From: an uncultured Muribaculaceae bacterium
Lineage (GTDB): Bacteria; Bacteroidota; Bacteroidia; Bacteroidales; Muribaculaceae
Assembly: GCA_910589425.1 (NCBI GenBank)
Contig: CAJUSZ010000006.1
Span: forward strand, 43,351 to 107,350
Length of the DNA stretch: 64,000 nt
Reading direction: 5' to 3'
Below the pieces are notes generated by a model. It did no database searches and was not told the origin of the DNA. It saw only the letters and a program-made list of their open reading frames with translations. Shown piece by piece: positions 32,663-41,399 of this stretch. The translations under genes were made by a program, and so were the position numbers. Every line of letters begins with the position of its first letter. Position 1 is the stretch's first letter.

Positions 32663-33294
32663 TGGAAGTAGCAGTTTACAACATCAAAGGTGAAGATACA
32701 GGACGCAAAATCGTCCTCAATGACCAGGTCTTTGGCCTCGACCTGAATGAAGGCAACGCTAACCATACCGTTTATCTCGACGTAAAACAGTATCTCGGCA
32801 ATCAGCGTCAGGGTACCCACAAATCGAAAGAACGTTCGGAGGTTTCGGGTTCCACACGCAAGCTCGGCCGTCAGAAAGGCGGCGGCGGCGCACGTCGTGG
32901 CGACATCAACTCACCGCTTCTCCGTGGCGGCGGCACAGTCTTCGGTCCTCGTCCTCGCGACTACCGCACCAAGATGAACAAGAAGATGAAGTCTCTCGCC
33001 CGCAAGATAGCTCTGACTTCGCGTGTGAACGACGGCAAGATCATCGTGATCGAGAACTTTACTTTCGAGGCTCCCAAGACAAAAAGCTACATGGCTCTTG
33101 CCAAGGCTTTCAAGCTTGAGGACTCAAAAGTGCTTCTGGTCATGAACGGTGTTGACCGCAATGTGCTCCTGTCGGTGCGCAACGTGCCCAACGCCCTGAT
33201 GATGCAGGCCGTGGATCTCAATACATACGCTCTGCTCAACAACGACGCTATTGTCATGACCGAGGACAGCGTAGCAGTCATTAACGAATTCTAA
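32662..33294 (+). CDS. rplD: 50S ribosomal protein L4
   Basis: A 210-residue L4: RQGTHKSKERSEVSGSTRK and GRQKGGGGARRGDI form the exit-tunnel loop; VDLNTYALLNNDAIVMTED is the C-terminal end. In E. coli L4 represses the S10 operon; the nearest candidate site here is the structured leader before rplC. Confidence 0.98.
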   Translation: MEVAVYNIKGEDTGRKIVLNDQVFGLDLNEGNANHTVYLDVKQYLGNQRQGTHKSKERSEVSGSTRKLGRQKGGGGARRGDINSPLLRGGGTVFGPRPRDYRTKMNKKMKSLARKIALTSRVNDGKIIVIENFTFEAPKTKSYMALAKAFKLEDSKVLLVMNGVDRNVLLSVRNVPNALMMQAVDLNTYALLNNDAIVMTEDSVAVINEF

Positions 33295-33306
33295 AAAGGA
33301 GACCAC

Positions 33307-33597
33307 ATGGATATCCAGATCAAACCAATCATCACCGAGAAGGCCAATGCCTACAGCGAGAAGCAGAACTGCTTCACTTTCGCGGTTTCGCCGGACGCCA
33401 ACAAGTTTCAGATCAAAGACATCGTCGAGAAGCTCTACAACGTCCGCGTCGAGAGAGTAAACATCTGCAATTATGCGGGCAAGCGCAAGCAGCGTTACAC
33501 AAAAGGTGGCCTCATCCGCGGCCAGAAACCGGCCTTCAAGAAGGCCTACGTAACTGTTGCTGAAGGACAAACAATCGACTACTATAGCAATATTTAA
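33307..33597 (+). CDS. rplW: 50S ribosomal protein L23
   Basis: A 96-residue L23 at the tunnel exit, the docking site for SRP and trigger factor. IKPIITEKANAYSEKQN and VNICNYAGKRKQRYTKGGL are standard. 12 bp after rplD. Confidence 0.98.
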   Translation: MDIQIKPIITEKANAYSEKQNCFTFAVSPDANKFQIKDIVEKLYNVRVERVNICNYAGKRKQRYTKGGLIRGQKPAFKKAYVTVAEGQTIDYYSNI

Positions 33598-33602
33598 CGA
33601 TA

Positions 33603-34469
33603 ATGGCAGTAAAGAAATTCAAGCCCACAACCCCGGGCCAAAGACACAAGATTATTGGTGTATTCAAACGCGAAGAGGCCGTCAAGAAAGATGGACAGCT
33701 TATAGTTCGCAAATCGACTGCTAACGCACCAGAAAAGTCTCTGACTGTCGGCAAGCGCTCGACCGGCGGCCGCAACACCTCCGGCCAGCTCTCAACCCGC
33801 TATCGCGGCGGCGGCCACAAGAGAAAATTGCGTCTGATAGACTTCAAGAGAAACAACGACGGAGTGCCCGCTACGGTAAAGACCATCGAGTATGATCCCA
33901 ACCGTTCGGCACGCATCGCCCTGCTCTTCTACAAGGACGGTTCGAAAGCCTACATGATCGCCCCCAACGGGCTCGAGGTAGGCCAGACCGTGATGAGCGG
34001 CCCGGATGCAGCTCCGGAAGTAGGCAACACGCTTCCTCTTTCGAAGATCCCCGTCGGTACTCTTATCCATTGTATTGAGCTTAAACCCGGACAGGGTGCC
34101 TCCATGGCGCGTTCGGCCGGTACATTTGCTCAGCTCACCTCGCGCGAAGGCGACTACGCGATTATCAAATTGCCTTCCGGTGAAACTCGCAAGGTGCTTC
34201 TTACATGCCGCGCAACCGTAGGCGTAGTCGGCAACTCCGACCACGCTCTCGAACAGAGCGGCAAGGCAGGACGCAGCCGCTGGCTCGGCCGCCGTCCTCA
34301 CAACCGTGGTGTAGTCATGAACCCTGTCGATCACCCGATGGGTGGTGGTGAGGGCCGTCAGAGCGGTGGTCATCCCCGTTCGCGTACCGGTCTTTACGCT
34401 AAGGGCCTGAAGACACGTTCGCCGAAGAAGCATTCGAACAAGTACATCATTGAGAGAAGGAAAAAGTAA
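33603..34469 (+). CDS. rplB: 50S ribosomal protein L2
   Basis: A 288-residue L2, slightly longer than the E. coli form. RYRGGGHKRKLRLIDFKR, GRSRWLGRRPHNRGVVMNP and the catalytic-centre His region DHPMGGGEGRQSGGHP are present. 5 bp after rplW. Confidence 0.99.
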   Translation: MAVKKFKPTTPGQRHKIIGVFKREEAVKKDGQLIVRKSTANAPEKSLTVGKRSTGGRNTSGQLSTRYRGGGHKRKLRLIDFKRNNDGVPATVKTIEYDPNRSARIALLFYKDGSKAYMIAPNGLEVGQTVMSGPDAAPEVGNTLPLSKIPVGTLIHCIELKPGQGASMARSAGTFAQLTSREGDYAIIKLPSGETRKVLLTCRATVGVVGNSDHALEQSGKAGRSRWLGRRPHNRGVVMNPVDHPMGGGEGRQSGGHPRSRTGLYAKGLKTRSPKKHSNKYIIERRKK

Positions 34470-34493
34470 ATTTGATTAATCTAAGACACAAGT

Positions 34494-34763
34494 ATGAGTC
34501 GTTCACTTAAAAAAGGACCGTTTATCAGCGTAAAGCTTGAGAAGAAAGTGGCCGCTATGGATGAATCCGGCAAGAAGTCGGTGATCAAGACATGGAGCCG
34601 CGCCTCGATGATTTCTCCTGACTTCGTAGGCCACACTTTCGCAGTCCACAACGGCAACAAGTTCATCCCGGTCTATGTTACTGAAAACATGGTAGGCCAC
34701 AAGCTTGGTGAATTTGCTCCGACGCGCACATTCCGCGGCCACGCCGGCAACAAGAAGAAATAA
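34494..34763 (+). CDS. rpsS: 30S ribosomal protein S19
   Basis: An 89-residue head protein: MSRSLKKGPFISVKLEKKV, TWSRASMISPDFVGHTFAVH and GEFAPTRTFRGHAGNKKK match S19. Confidence 0.99.
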   Translation: MSRSLKKGPFISVKLEKKVAAMDESGKKSVIKTWSRASMISPDFVGHTFAVHNGNKFIPVYVTENMVGHKLGEFAPTRTFRGHAGNKKK

Positions 34764-34818
34764 GCCCCTTCTCCGACAAATCCGCATTAAAACTGAATAA
34801 AATAACCAACACAATACA

Positions 34819-35223
34819 ATGGGTTTAAGAAAAAGACAATCAGCTGACGCTATAAAGGAAGCCCGCAAGAGCGAATACTTCGCAAAGCTGCGCAATGTCC
34901 CCTCTTCGCCTCGCAAGATGCGACTGGTGGTTGACATGGTGCGCGGACAGGAAGCATTCAAAGCCCTGGGTATTCTCAAGTTTTCCAATAAGGAAGCTGC
35001 CAGAAAAGTGGAGAAGCTGCTCCGCTCAGCAATAGCAAACTGGGAGCAGAAGAACGAGCGCAAGGCCGAGGCCGGCGAACTCTACGTGAAGACTATCTTC
35101 GTAGACTGCGCTCCGATGCTCAAACGCCTCCGTCCCGCTCCGCAGGGCCGCGGCTACCGCATCCGCAAACGCTCCAACCACGTGACTTTGTTTGTAGACA
35201 CTATCAATAACGAAAAAGCTTAA
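34819..35223 (+). CDS. rplV: 50S ribosomal protein L22
   Basis: A 134-residue L22: RNVPSSPRKMRLVVDMVRG, the AISPLK-type helix here as LGILKFSNKEAARKVEKLL, and the tunnel beta-hairpin region LKRLRPAPQGRGYRIRKRSN (macrolide-contact loop) are intact. Confidence 0.98.
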   Translation: MGLRKRQSADAIKEARKSEYFAKLRNVPSSPRKMRLVVDMVRGQEAFKALGILKFSNKEAARKVEKLLRSAIANWEQKNERKAEAGELYVKTIFVDCAPMLKRLRPAPQGRGYRIRKRSNHVTLFVDTINNEKA

Positions 35224-35233
35224 ATCAGGCAAG

Positions 35234-35965
35234 ATGGGACAAAAAGTAAATCCGATTAGCAACCGCCTCGGTGTGATCCGTGGCTGGGATTCTAACTGGT
35301 ATGGCGGCAAAAAGTATGGGGAGACTCTTCTTGAGGATTCCAAAATCCGCAAATACCTCCGTACACGTCTTGCCAAGGCCAGCGTTTCGCGTATCATCAT
35401 TGAGCGCACGCTCAAGATGGTTACAGTTACTATCTGCACTTCCCGTCCGGGCATTATCATCGGTAAGGGTGGTCAGGAAGTTGACGCGCTGAAAGAGGAG
35501 CTGAAGAAACTCACCGACAAGGACGTTCAGATCAACATCTACGAGATCAAGCGTCCTGAACTCGACGCTGAACTCGTGGCTTCCAACCTCGCTCGCCAGA
35601 TCGAAGGCAAGATGGCTTACCGCCGTGCCGTGAAGATGGCCATCGCATCCACAATGCGTATGGGCGCAGAGGGAATCAAGGTTCAGATCAGCGGACGTCT
35701 CAACGGCGCTGAAATCGCCCGTTCAGAGATGTTCAAGGAGGGTCGCACTCCTCTGCACACACTCCGTGCCGACATCGACTACGCCCTTGTAGAGGCACTC
35801 ACAAAAGTGGGTATCCTCGGCATCAAGGTGTGGATCTGCCGTGGCGAGGTTTATGGCAAGAAGGAGCTTACTCCTTCATACGCCATCGGCCAGAAAGAGC
35901 CGGGCGGCCGTCGTGATCGCGAGCGCAAAGGCGGATTCCGTGGCAAACGCAACGGCAACCGTTAA
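35234..35965 (+). CDS. rpsC: 30S ribosomal protein S3
   Basis: A 243-residue S3 with a KH domain (TSRPGIIIGKGGQEVDALKE) at the mRNA entry tunnel and GAEGIKVQISGRLNGAEIAR. The C-terminal tail is basic and Gly-rich (GGRRDRERKGGFRGKRNGNR). Confidence 0.99.
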   Translation: MGQKVNPISNRLGVIRGWDSNWYGGKKYGETLLEDSKIRKYLRTRLAKASVSRIIIERTLKMVTVTICTSRPGIIIGKGGQEVDALKEELKKLTDKDVQINIYEIKRPELDAELVASNLARQIEGKMAYRRAVKMAIASTMRMGAEGIKVQISGRLNGAEIARSEMFKEGRTPLHTLRADIDYALVEALTKVGILGIKVWICRGEVYGKKELTPSYAIGQKEPGGRRDRERKGGFRGKRNGNR

Positions 35966-36026
35966 TTGCCAAGGAAGAGAGATAACTACATTCATTGACA
36001 CAACTCTTTAACACACAAGAGATAAA

Positions 36027-36458
36027 ATGTTACAACCGAAAAGAACGAAATTCCGCCGTTCGCAAAAGGGCCGCATGAAAGGTGAGGCTCAGAGAGGTCA
36101 TCAGCTGGCTTTCGGCTCCTTTGGCATAAAGACGTTGGAATCGAAGTGGATCACAGGCCGTCAGATTGAGGCTGCCCGTATCGCAGTAACGCGCTACATG
36201 CAGCGTCAGGGACAAATCTGGATTCGCATATTCCCCGACAAACCGATTACAAAGAAGCCTGCAGAGGTTCGTATGGGTAAAGGTAAAGGTAACCCCGAAG
36301 GGTTCGTGGCGCCTGTTACTCCCGGACGTATCCTCATTGAGGTGGAGGGCGTGCCTTACGACATCGCAAAGGAGGCACTCCGTCTTGCAGCCCAGAAGCT
36401 TCCGGTGATCACAAAGTTTGTCGTGCGCCGCGATTACGATCCGACCCAGAACGTCTAA
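36027..36458 (+). CDS. rplP: 50S ribosomal protein L16
   Basis: A 143-residue L16: MLQPKRTKFRRSQKGRMKG start, GSFGIKTLESKWITGRQIEA, RIFPDKPITKKPAEVRMGKG and the late LAAQKLPVITKFVVR. The Arg that is hydroxylated in E. coli lies in the conserved KPxxVRMGKG region. Confidence 0.99.
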   Translation: MLQPKRTKFRRSQKGRMKGEAQRGHQLAFGSFGIKTLESKWITGRQIEAARIAVTRYMQRQGQIWIRIFPDKPITKKPAEVRMGKGKGNPEGFVAPVTPGRILIEVEGVPYDIAKEALRLAAQKLPVITKFVVRRDYDPTQNV

Positions 36459-36503
36459 CATAGCCGTCCAAGTCTAAACGACAAAAAGCTTTCAAGGTTT
36501 GAA

Positions 36504-36541
36504 CCATGCCGGATGCGTCGGAAGATGCATGTCCGGCATGG
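36504..36541 (+). promoter_or_regulatory. GC-rich hairpin in the rplP-rpmC spacer
   Basis: CCATGCCGGA (36504-36513) and TCCGGCATGG (36532-36541) form a perfect 10-bp stem in a 120-nt spacer inside the operon. It may attenuate, process or stabilise the transcript. Confidence 0.6.
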
Positions 36542-36578
36542 CAAGCCGGAAAGCACAAATGATAGAAACAAATAAAAA

Positions 36579-36800
36579 ATGAAAAAGGAAGAAATCAAGG
36601 AATTAAGCGTTCAGGAACTGCGCGACCAGATTGAGGTCGCCGAGAAGGCTTATCGTGAATTGAAAGTAACGCACGCGATATCTCCCATCGACAATCCCGC
36701 GAAGATCACCAAGAGCCGCCGCGAGATTGCTGTCATGAAGACCGTGTTGCGTCAGAAGGAACTCGCCGCTCAGGCCGCAGCTTCTGAAGTAAAAGAATAA
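36579..36800 (+). CDS. rpmC: 50S ribosomal protein L29
   Basis: A 73-residue two-helix protein at the tunnel exit: KELSVQELRDQIEVAEKAYR and the KSRREIAVMKTVLRQKELA helix are typical. The 120-nt spacer before it contains a strong hairpin. Confidence 0.97.
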   Translation: MKKEEIKELSVQELRDQIEVAEKAYRELKVTHAISPIDNPAKITKSRREIAVMKTVLRQKELAAQAAASEVKE

Positions 36801-36820
36801 TCCCATAGCGTTCACAAAAA

Positions 36821-37081
36821 ATGGAACAGAAAAGAAACCTTAGAAAAGAAAGAATCGGGGTTGTTTCGAGCAACAAATGCGACAAGACCATCACGGTTGA
36901 AATCAAGTGGAAAGAGAAGCACCCTATCTACGGTAAGTTTGTCAACAAGACAAAGAAGTACCACGCGCACGACGAGAAAAATGAGTGTTCGATCGGCGAC
37001 ACCGTCCGTCTGATGGAAACCCGTCCTCTGAGCAAGACCAAGAGATGGAGACTCGTAGAAATAATTGAAAAAGTTAAGTAA
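36821..37081 (+). CDS. rpsQ: 30S ribosomal protein S17
   Basis: An 86-residue OB-fold protein: RKERIGVVSSNKCDKTITVE, HPIYGKFVNKTKKYHAHDE and ETRPLSKTKRWRLVEIIEK match S17. Confidence 0.98.
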   Translation: MEQKRNLRKERIGVVSSNKCDKTITVEIKWKEKHPIYGKFVNKTKKYHAHDEKNECSIGDTVRLMETRPLSKTKRWRLVEIIEKVK

Positions 37082-37084
37082 ACC

Positions 37085-37450
37085 ATGATACAGACCGAAT
37101 CAAGACTCACAGTAGCAGACAACAGTGGTGCTAAGGAAGCGCTCTGTATTCATGTGCTTGGTGGCACAGGCCGCCGCTACGCCTCTGTCGGCGACGTAAT
37201 CGTCGTAACCGTAAAAAGCACAATTCCCTCTTCAGATGTAAAGAAAGGCACAGTCTCGAAGGCTGTCGTAGTGCGCACCAAGAAGGAGATCCGCCGTCAG
37301 GATGGCAGCTACATCCGTTTCGACGACAATGCCTGCGTGTTGCTCAACAACGCAGGTGAAATCCGCGGCACCCGTATTTTCGGCCCTGTTGCCCGCGAAC
37401 TCCGCGCCACCAACATGAAGATCGTTTCGCTCGCGCCCGAAGTACTTTAA
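37085..37450 (+). CDS. rplN: 50S ribosomal protein L14
   Basis: A 121-residue L14 at the subunit interface: MIQTESRLTVADNSGAKEAL, RQDGSYIRFDDNACVLLNN and GTRIFGPVARELRATNMKIV are canonical. 3 bp after rpsQ. Confidence 0.99.
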   Translation: MIQTESRLTVADNSGAKEALCIHVLGGTGRRYASVGDVIVVTVKSTIPSSDVKKGTVSKAVVVRTKKEIRRQDGSYIRFDDNACVLLNNAGEIRGTRIFGPVARELRATNMKIVSLAPEVL

Positions 37451-37470
37451 TCTCTTAACACGAACATTCC

Positions 37471-37791
37471 ATGGCAAAATTGCATATAAAGAAAGGCGAC
37501 ACAGTCTATGTCAATGCCGGCGACGACAAAGGCAAGACTGGTAGAGTCCTCGAAGTGCTGGTTAAAAAGAACCGAGCAGTCGTAGAGGGTATCAATATCG
37601 TCTCCAAGAGCACCAAGCCCAGTGCTAAATATCCTCAGGGAGGCATCGTAAAGGTCGAGGCACCCGTGCATATCTCGAACCTCAATTTGCTCGATCCGAA
37701 ATCGGGCAAGGCGACCCGCATCGGCCGTCGCCTCGGCGAAAACGGTAAACTGGTCAGATACGCTAAAAAATCAGGAGAGGAGATTAAGTAA
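37471..37791 (+). CDS. rplX: 50S ribosomal protein L24
   Basis: A 106-residue KOW-domain protein that starts 50S assembly: KKGDTVYVNAGDDKGKTGRV and GINIVSKSTKPSAKYPQGG. Its TAA overlaps the rplE ATG by one base. Confidence 0.98.
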   Translation: MAKLHIKKGDTVYVNAGDDKGKTGRVLEVLVKKNRAVVEGINIVSKSTKPSAKYPQGGIVKVEAPVHISNLNLLDPKSGKATRIGRRLGENGKLVRYAKKSGEEIK

Positions 37792-38330
37792 TGAGTACTA
37801 CACTGAGCAAAGAATACAAGGAGAAGATCGTGCCTGAACTCACCAAGGAGTTCGGTTACTCGACAGTAATGCAGGTTCCCAGACTCGAGAAGATCGTGAT
37901 CAACCAGGGACTCGGAGCCGCCACCCAGGACAAGAAACTGATCGAGACCGCGATCAACGAGATCACAGCCATCACTGGCCAGAAAGCTGTAGCTACTCTC
38001 TCGAAGAAAGATATCGCTGCTTTCAAGCTCCGTAAGAAAATGCCGGTAGGCGTAATGGTTACGCTCCGTAAGGACAAGATGTACGAGTTTCTTGAGCGTC
38101 TCGTCCGCGTGGCTCTTCCCCGTATCCGCGACTTCAAGGGTATCAACTCCAAGCTCGACGGACGCGGCAACTATACACTCGGCATCACTGAGCAGATCAT
38201 TTTCCCTGAGATCAATATCGATAACGTCCCCAAGCTTCAGGGTATGAATATCACATTCGTAACAACTGCTAAGACCGACGAAGAGGGTTTCGCGCTGCTT
38301 AAGAAGTTTGGCTTACCGTTTAAGAAATAA
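37791..38330 (+). CDS. rplE: 50S ribosomal protein L5
   Basis: A 179-residue 5S rRNA-binding protein: QVPRLEKIVINQGLGAATQD, TGQKAVATLSKKDIAAFKLR, GRGNYTLGITEQIIFPEIN. Coupled to rplX by a one-base overlap. Confidence 0.99.
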   Translation: MSTTLSKEYKEKIVPELTKEFGYSTVMQVPRLEKIVINQGLGAATQDKKLIETAINEITAITGQKAVATLSKKDIAAFKLRKKMPVGVMVTLRKDKMYEFLERLVRVALPRIRDFKGINSKLDGRGNYTLGITEQIIFPEINIDNVPKLQGMNITFVTTAKTDEEGFALLKKFGLPFKK

Positions 38331-38342
38331 TTCCGACAGATT

Positions 38343-38645
38343 ATGGCAAAAGAATCAATGAAAGCGCGCGAAGTGAAGCGCCAGAAGATGGTGGCTAAGT
38401 ATGCCGAGCGGAAAGCCGCCCTTAAAAAGGCTGCCCTCGCCGATGCAGAAGGCAACATCGACTACGAGGCCCTCACCAAGCTGCAGAAGCTTCCGAAGAA
38501 TGCTTCCAAGGTACGTCTTCACAACCGCTGTGAAATCACCGGCCGTCCGAAAGGATATATGCGTCAGTTCGGTATTTCACGTATCCAGTTCCGTGAGATG
38601 GCTTCGGCCGGTCTCATCCCTGGTGTGAAGAAAGCAAGCTGGTGA
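38343..38645 (+). CDS. rpsN: 30S ribosomal protein S14, zinc-free form
   Basis: A 100-residue long-type S14: AKESMKAREVKRQKMVAKYA, VRLHNRCEITGRPKGYMRQF, GISRIQFREMASAGLIPGVK. It lacks the CxxC-CxxC zinc motif of the short form. In nearly all bacteria rpsH follows directly; here the next ribosomal gene is 11.65 kb away, and two hairpins follow the stop. Confidence 0.99.
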   Translation: MAKESMKAREVKRQKMVAKYAERKAALKKAALADAEGNIDYEALTKLQKLPKNASKVRLHNRCEITGRPKGYMRQFGISRIQFREMASAGLIPGVKKASW

Positions 38646-38668
38646 TATAGAATCCAAGATCGATCAGT

Positions 38669-38734
38669 TCCGGCATGGTGCCGGATGATTATAGAATTGA
38701 AATGTGGTCGGCAGGCATTTGTCTGTCGACCACA
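38669..38734 (+). terminator. Tandem hairpins after rpsN
   Basis: TCCGGCA-tgg-TGCCGGA (38669-38685, extended by ATCA/TGAT) and TGTGGTCG...CGACCACA (38703-38710 with 38727-38734, inner CAG/CTG). They stand where the superoperon is interrupted and could end the first half. T-runs are poor, so strength is uncertain. Confidence 0.55.
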
Positions 38735-38847
38735 ATTGCATCAATCAGCTTTAAAAGCGGAACCGGAAGTGTCAACTCCATGCCTCTTCCGCTTTTCACG
38801 GCCGGTCGATTCCCGGCTTGATTCAAAACAGAAAAAGGTCTTGACTT

Positions 38848-39873
38848 ATGCTTCATTTTGAGTGTGATTATACAAAAGGCGCCCATCCGGCTGTCTTGGA
38901 GAATCTGTGTGCAGATAATCTTTCGTCCCATCCCGGTTATGGATCGGATGTCCATTGCTCCCGTGCGGCCGAGCTTATCCTGGATGAGTGCGGGCTTGCC
39001 GACGGGAGGGTATTCTTCCTTTCGGGAGGAACCCAGACTAATGCGACAGTGATAGATGCCCTTTTGCGGCCGTGGCAGGGTGTGGTGTGTGCTGACAGCG
39101 GGCATATCGCGGTTCATGAAGCCGGCGCTGTCGAGGCGTCGGGACATAAAGTGATCACAATTGCCTCCGACGACGGGAAAGTGTCAGCGTGCAGTTTGAG
39201 AAAGATGCTTGAGAGTTTCTATTCCGACAGTACGTGGCCTCACATGGTGATTCCCGGAATGGTGTTCCTTTCTCATCCTACGGAATTGGGGAGTCTGTAT
39301 TCGGTCCGTGAGTTGAAAGAGATCTCTGGAATATGCCGACAGTATTCATTGCCCCTTTATATAGATGGCGCCAGGCTGATTTATGGTCTGGCCTCAGACG
39401 AAACAGACGTAGATCTGAAGGCAATGGCCGGAATAGCCGACGTGTTCTATATCGGCGGAACCAAGGCCGGATGCCTGTTTGGTGAGGCTATCGTATGCAG
39501 AAACGCGGATCTGTTGCCTGAATTTTTTACTTTGATCAAGCAGCACGGGGCGCTTCTTGCCAAAGGATGGTTGCTCGGCTTGCAGTTTGAGGCGTTGTTC
39601 ACCGACGGCTTGTATAGAGCCATCGGCCGCAATGCAATAGATATGGCCATGAAGCTGAAAGAGGGATTTCTCAGCAATGGCTACCGGCTTCATGTGGATT
39701 CCCCGACCAACCAGCAGTTTGTCATCTTGCCGAATGAGGTTGTTGACAGACTTATGCCTGATGTGGGATTCTCGATATGGGGTGAGCGTGGAGAGAGGGA
39801 GACAATAGTGAGGTTCGTAACGGATTGGTCTACCCGCGACGAAGACGTATCGGCTCTGATCGCGATGCTTTGA
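38848..39873 (+). CDS. Low-specificity L-threonine aldolase-type PLP enzyme
   Basis: A fold-type I PLP enzyme of 341 residues that splits beta-hydroxy amino acids such as threonine to glycine and acetaldehyde. Family blocks are FECDYTKGAHPAVLENL, FLSGGTQTNATVIDALL, SGHIAVHEAGAVEASGHKV, PLYIDGARLIYGLAS and the PLP-lysine loop YIGGTKAGCLFGEA. Length is normal for the beta-eliminating lyase family. It starts 202 bp after rpsN and converges on the PNPOx-like gene with an 8-bp gap. It is at the left edge of the accessory segment that splits the ribosomal operon. No clear promoter was found. Confidence 0.93.
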   Translation: MLHFECDYTKGAHPAVLENLCADNLSSHPGYGSDVHCSRAAELILDECGLADGRVFFLSGGTQTNATVIDALLRPWQGVVCADSGHIAVHEAGAVEASGHKVITIASDDGKVSACSLRKMLESFYSDSTWPHMVIPGMVFLSHPTELGSLYSVRELKEISGICRQYSLPLYIDGARLIYGLASDETDVDLKAMAGIADVFYIGGTKAGCLFGEAIVCRNADLLPEFFTLIKQHGALLAKGWLLGLQFEALFTDGLYRAIGRNAIDMAMKLKEGFLSNGYRLHVDSPTNQQFVILPNEVVDRLMPDVGFSIWGERGERETIVRFVTDWSTRDEDVSALIAML

Positions 39874-39881
39874 GGTGCAGG

Positions 39882-40379
39882 TCAGGAAGATCTGCGTTTA
39901 CGCAATTTCTGCTTTCCTGTGGGTTTTTCAATAAGGCTTATCCTGACTACCGCTGTCCTGTCGAGACTTTTGTCGATGGCCTCGCGGAAGTGCATCATGT
40001 TGTCTGGAAGAAACCTCCCGGCTATCAGCTTCAGAGCCATGATCTTCTCGTCCCGGTCTGTAACTAACTGCGCGTGTCCGCGTGCCATTGCACTTGTGTA
40101 TTCAAGTGTGAACATGGATGGATTCCCTTCAGGAGAGAAGGGTGTGCATTTTGTTACGGCGGAAAGCGAGACTTCCTGATTCGCCATAATGCACTCTATT
40201 TTCTCGCCTTCGTGGGCGCAGTGGAAATAGAATGTGGAGTCATCCGATCTGGCCAAAGACAACGGCAGCCCGTAAGGAGAGTTGTCCTGTCTGGTGAAAG
40301 ATACGGTTATAAAAGGCGCCTTGTCAAAAATATCGAGTATTTCGGGTAATTCTTTGATCTCCCGGTCTGATCGTCTCAT
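39882..40379 (-). CDS. Pyridoxamine 5'-phosphate oxidase-like flavin protein (NimA-like)
   Basis: A 165-residue split-barrel protein: MRRSDREIKELPEILDIFDK, FITVSFTRQDNSPYGLPLSL, TFYFHCAHEGEKIECI and GRFLPDNMMHFREAIDKS. This is the PNPOx-like family that includes the 5-nitroimidazole reductase NimA; flavin binding and a reductase role are inferred. It lies 14 bp after the last GLPGLI gene, so it is likely the final gene of that operon. Its C-terminus is very basic (KQKLRKRRSS). Confidence 0.88.
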   Translation of the reverse strand: MRRSDREIKELPEILDIFDKAPFITVSFTRQDNSPYGLPLSLARSDDSTFYFHCAHEGEKIECIMANQEVSLSAVTKCTPFSPEGNPSMFTLEYTSAMARGHAQLVTDRDEKIMALKLIAGRFLPDNMMHFREAIDKSLDRTAVVRISLIEKPTGKQKLRKRRSS

Positions 40380-40393
40380 ATAAGTGTTTCATT

Positions 40394-41218
40394 CTAATAG
40401 TCGGTTTCGATAAAGTCTAATTCTTCGCGCGATTTGAACTTGATTTCATTTCCGCTGCCTCCGATTGATATGCCTGATGCACTGAGCTGGGTGTTGAGGG
40501 TTCCCATCGGATTGTCAGTGAACTGCCGCTTGGCTTTCAGGAAATCTGTGCGGCTGATTTTTTCGTAGTCATCAGCTGAATACATAGGCATCATCAGGCG
40601 TCCGGTCTGCTGAATGCCGGTGGCCGTGAAATTATACAGGCCGGAATCGTCAGTTGCTTCCAATATCAATCCAGGCAGTCCGCTGAATTTCCACGGACCG
40701 TTCATCACAGGAACTTCGGGTGTGAACCACACTTTCCATTTGCGCCCGTGGAGGTTGCCGGTAGCCATCTGACACTCGTAGCCGAGTATTGTCTTGGTGC
40801 TGTCGGTCAATTCCCATTCAATCTGAGGGATTTCCTCTTCATAGCAATATTTCTCGACACCGTTCATGTCGTAATATCTCATCTTCCCGTCTGTCATGGA
40901 CTTGAAGATATAATATGAGCCGTCGCGACGTGGAATATCGTCGATTTTACCGCTCATATATGCACCGCGGGTAATTTCTTTATATTTGGCATCGCCCTCG
41001 GGTGTTGACTGCAACGAATCAATGTATTCTGTTATAGGGGAGTAGAATTTCGACTCTTTTGCATTTGCGAGCAGTATGTACTTATTCGGAGAGATATTGC
41101 TTCCGTCTCTAAGGTTGACACGCGATGCGGTGTAACTGACTTCAATATCGGCTTTCTCCTGTGCAACCGCTGCTACCGCCGCGATGCACATTGCTATGAT
41201 AGTTATTACTTTGTTCAT
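40394..41218 (-). CDS. GLPGLI-family secreted protein, copy 6
   Basis: A 274-residue GLPGLI-family (Porph_ging) protein of unknown function. Signal peptide MNKVITIIAMCIAAVAAVAQ is followed by EKADIEVSYTA. The core has ILGYECQMATGNLHGRKWKV, WFTPEVPVMNGPWKFSG and the signature GLPGLILEATDDSG; the end is DFIETDY. It is preceded by a 181-bp AT-rich gap without a recognisable promoter, so it may be read from the upstream operon. Confidence 0.93.
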   Translation of the reverse strand: MNKVITIIAMCIAAVAAVAQEKADIEVSYTASRVNLRDGSNISPNKYILLANAKESKFYSPITEYIDSLQSTPEGDAKYKEITRGAYMSGKIDDIPRRDGSYYIFKSMTDGKMRYYDMNGVEKYCYEEEIPQIEWELTDSTKTILGYECQMATGNLHGRKWKVWFTPEVPVMNGPWKFSGLPGLILEATDDSGLYNFTATGIQQTGRLMMPMYSADDYEKISRTDFLKAKRQFTDNPMGTLNTQLSASGISIGGSGNEIKFKSREELDFIETDY

Positions 41219-41399
41219 ATCATTATTTGTAATTCAAAATTCGTATCAGTAACGACCCTATGAGCTTATATCATCTTATTTGTCTTTCCGGTATATTTCA
41301 AATTTGAAATCTCCACAAAAAAACAGCATAATCTTATATAAGTTAATTCTAAAGAGTTATTTATGATTAGTTGTTTTTATCTTATGAAACATCTGTTGG
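41219..41399. other. AT-rich gap with a 16-bp palindrome
   Basis: No gene is seen. ATTTCAAATTTGAAAT (41295-41310) is a perfect palindrome and a possible protein-binding site. A second inverted repeat, GTTGGCT/AGCCAAC (41395-41401 with 41411-41417), spans the stop codon of the barrel-protein gene and could be a weak terminator. Confidence 0.5.
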
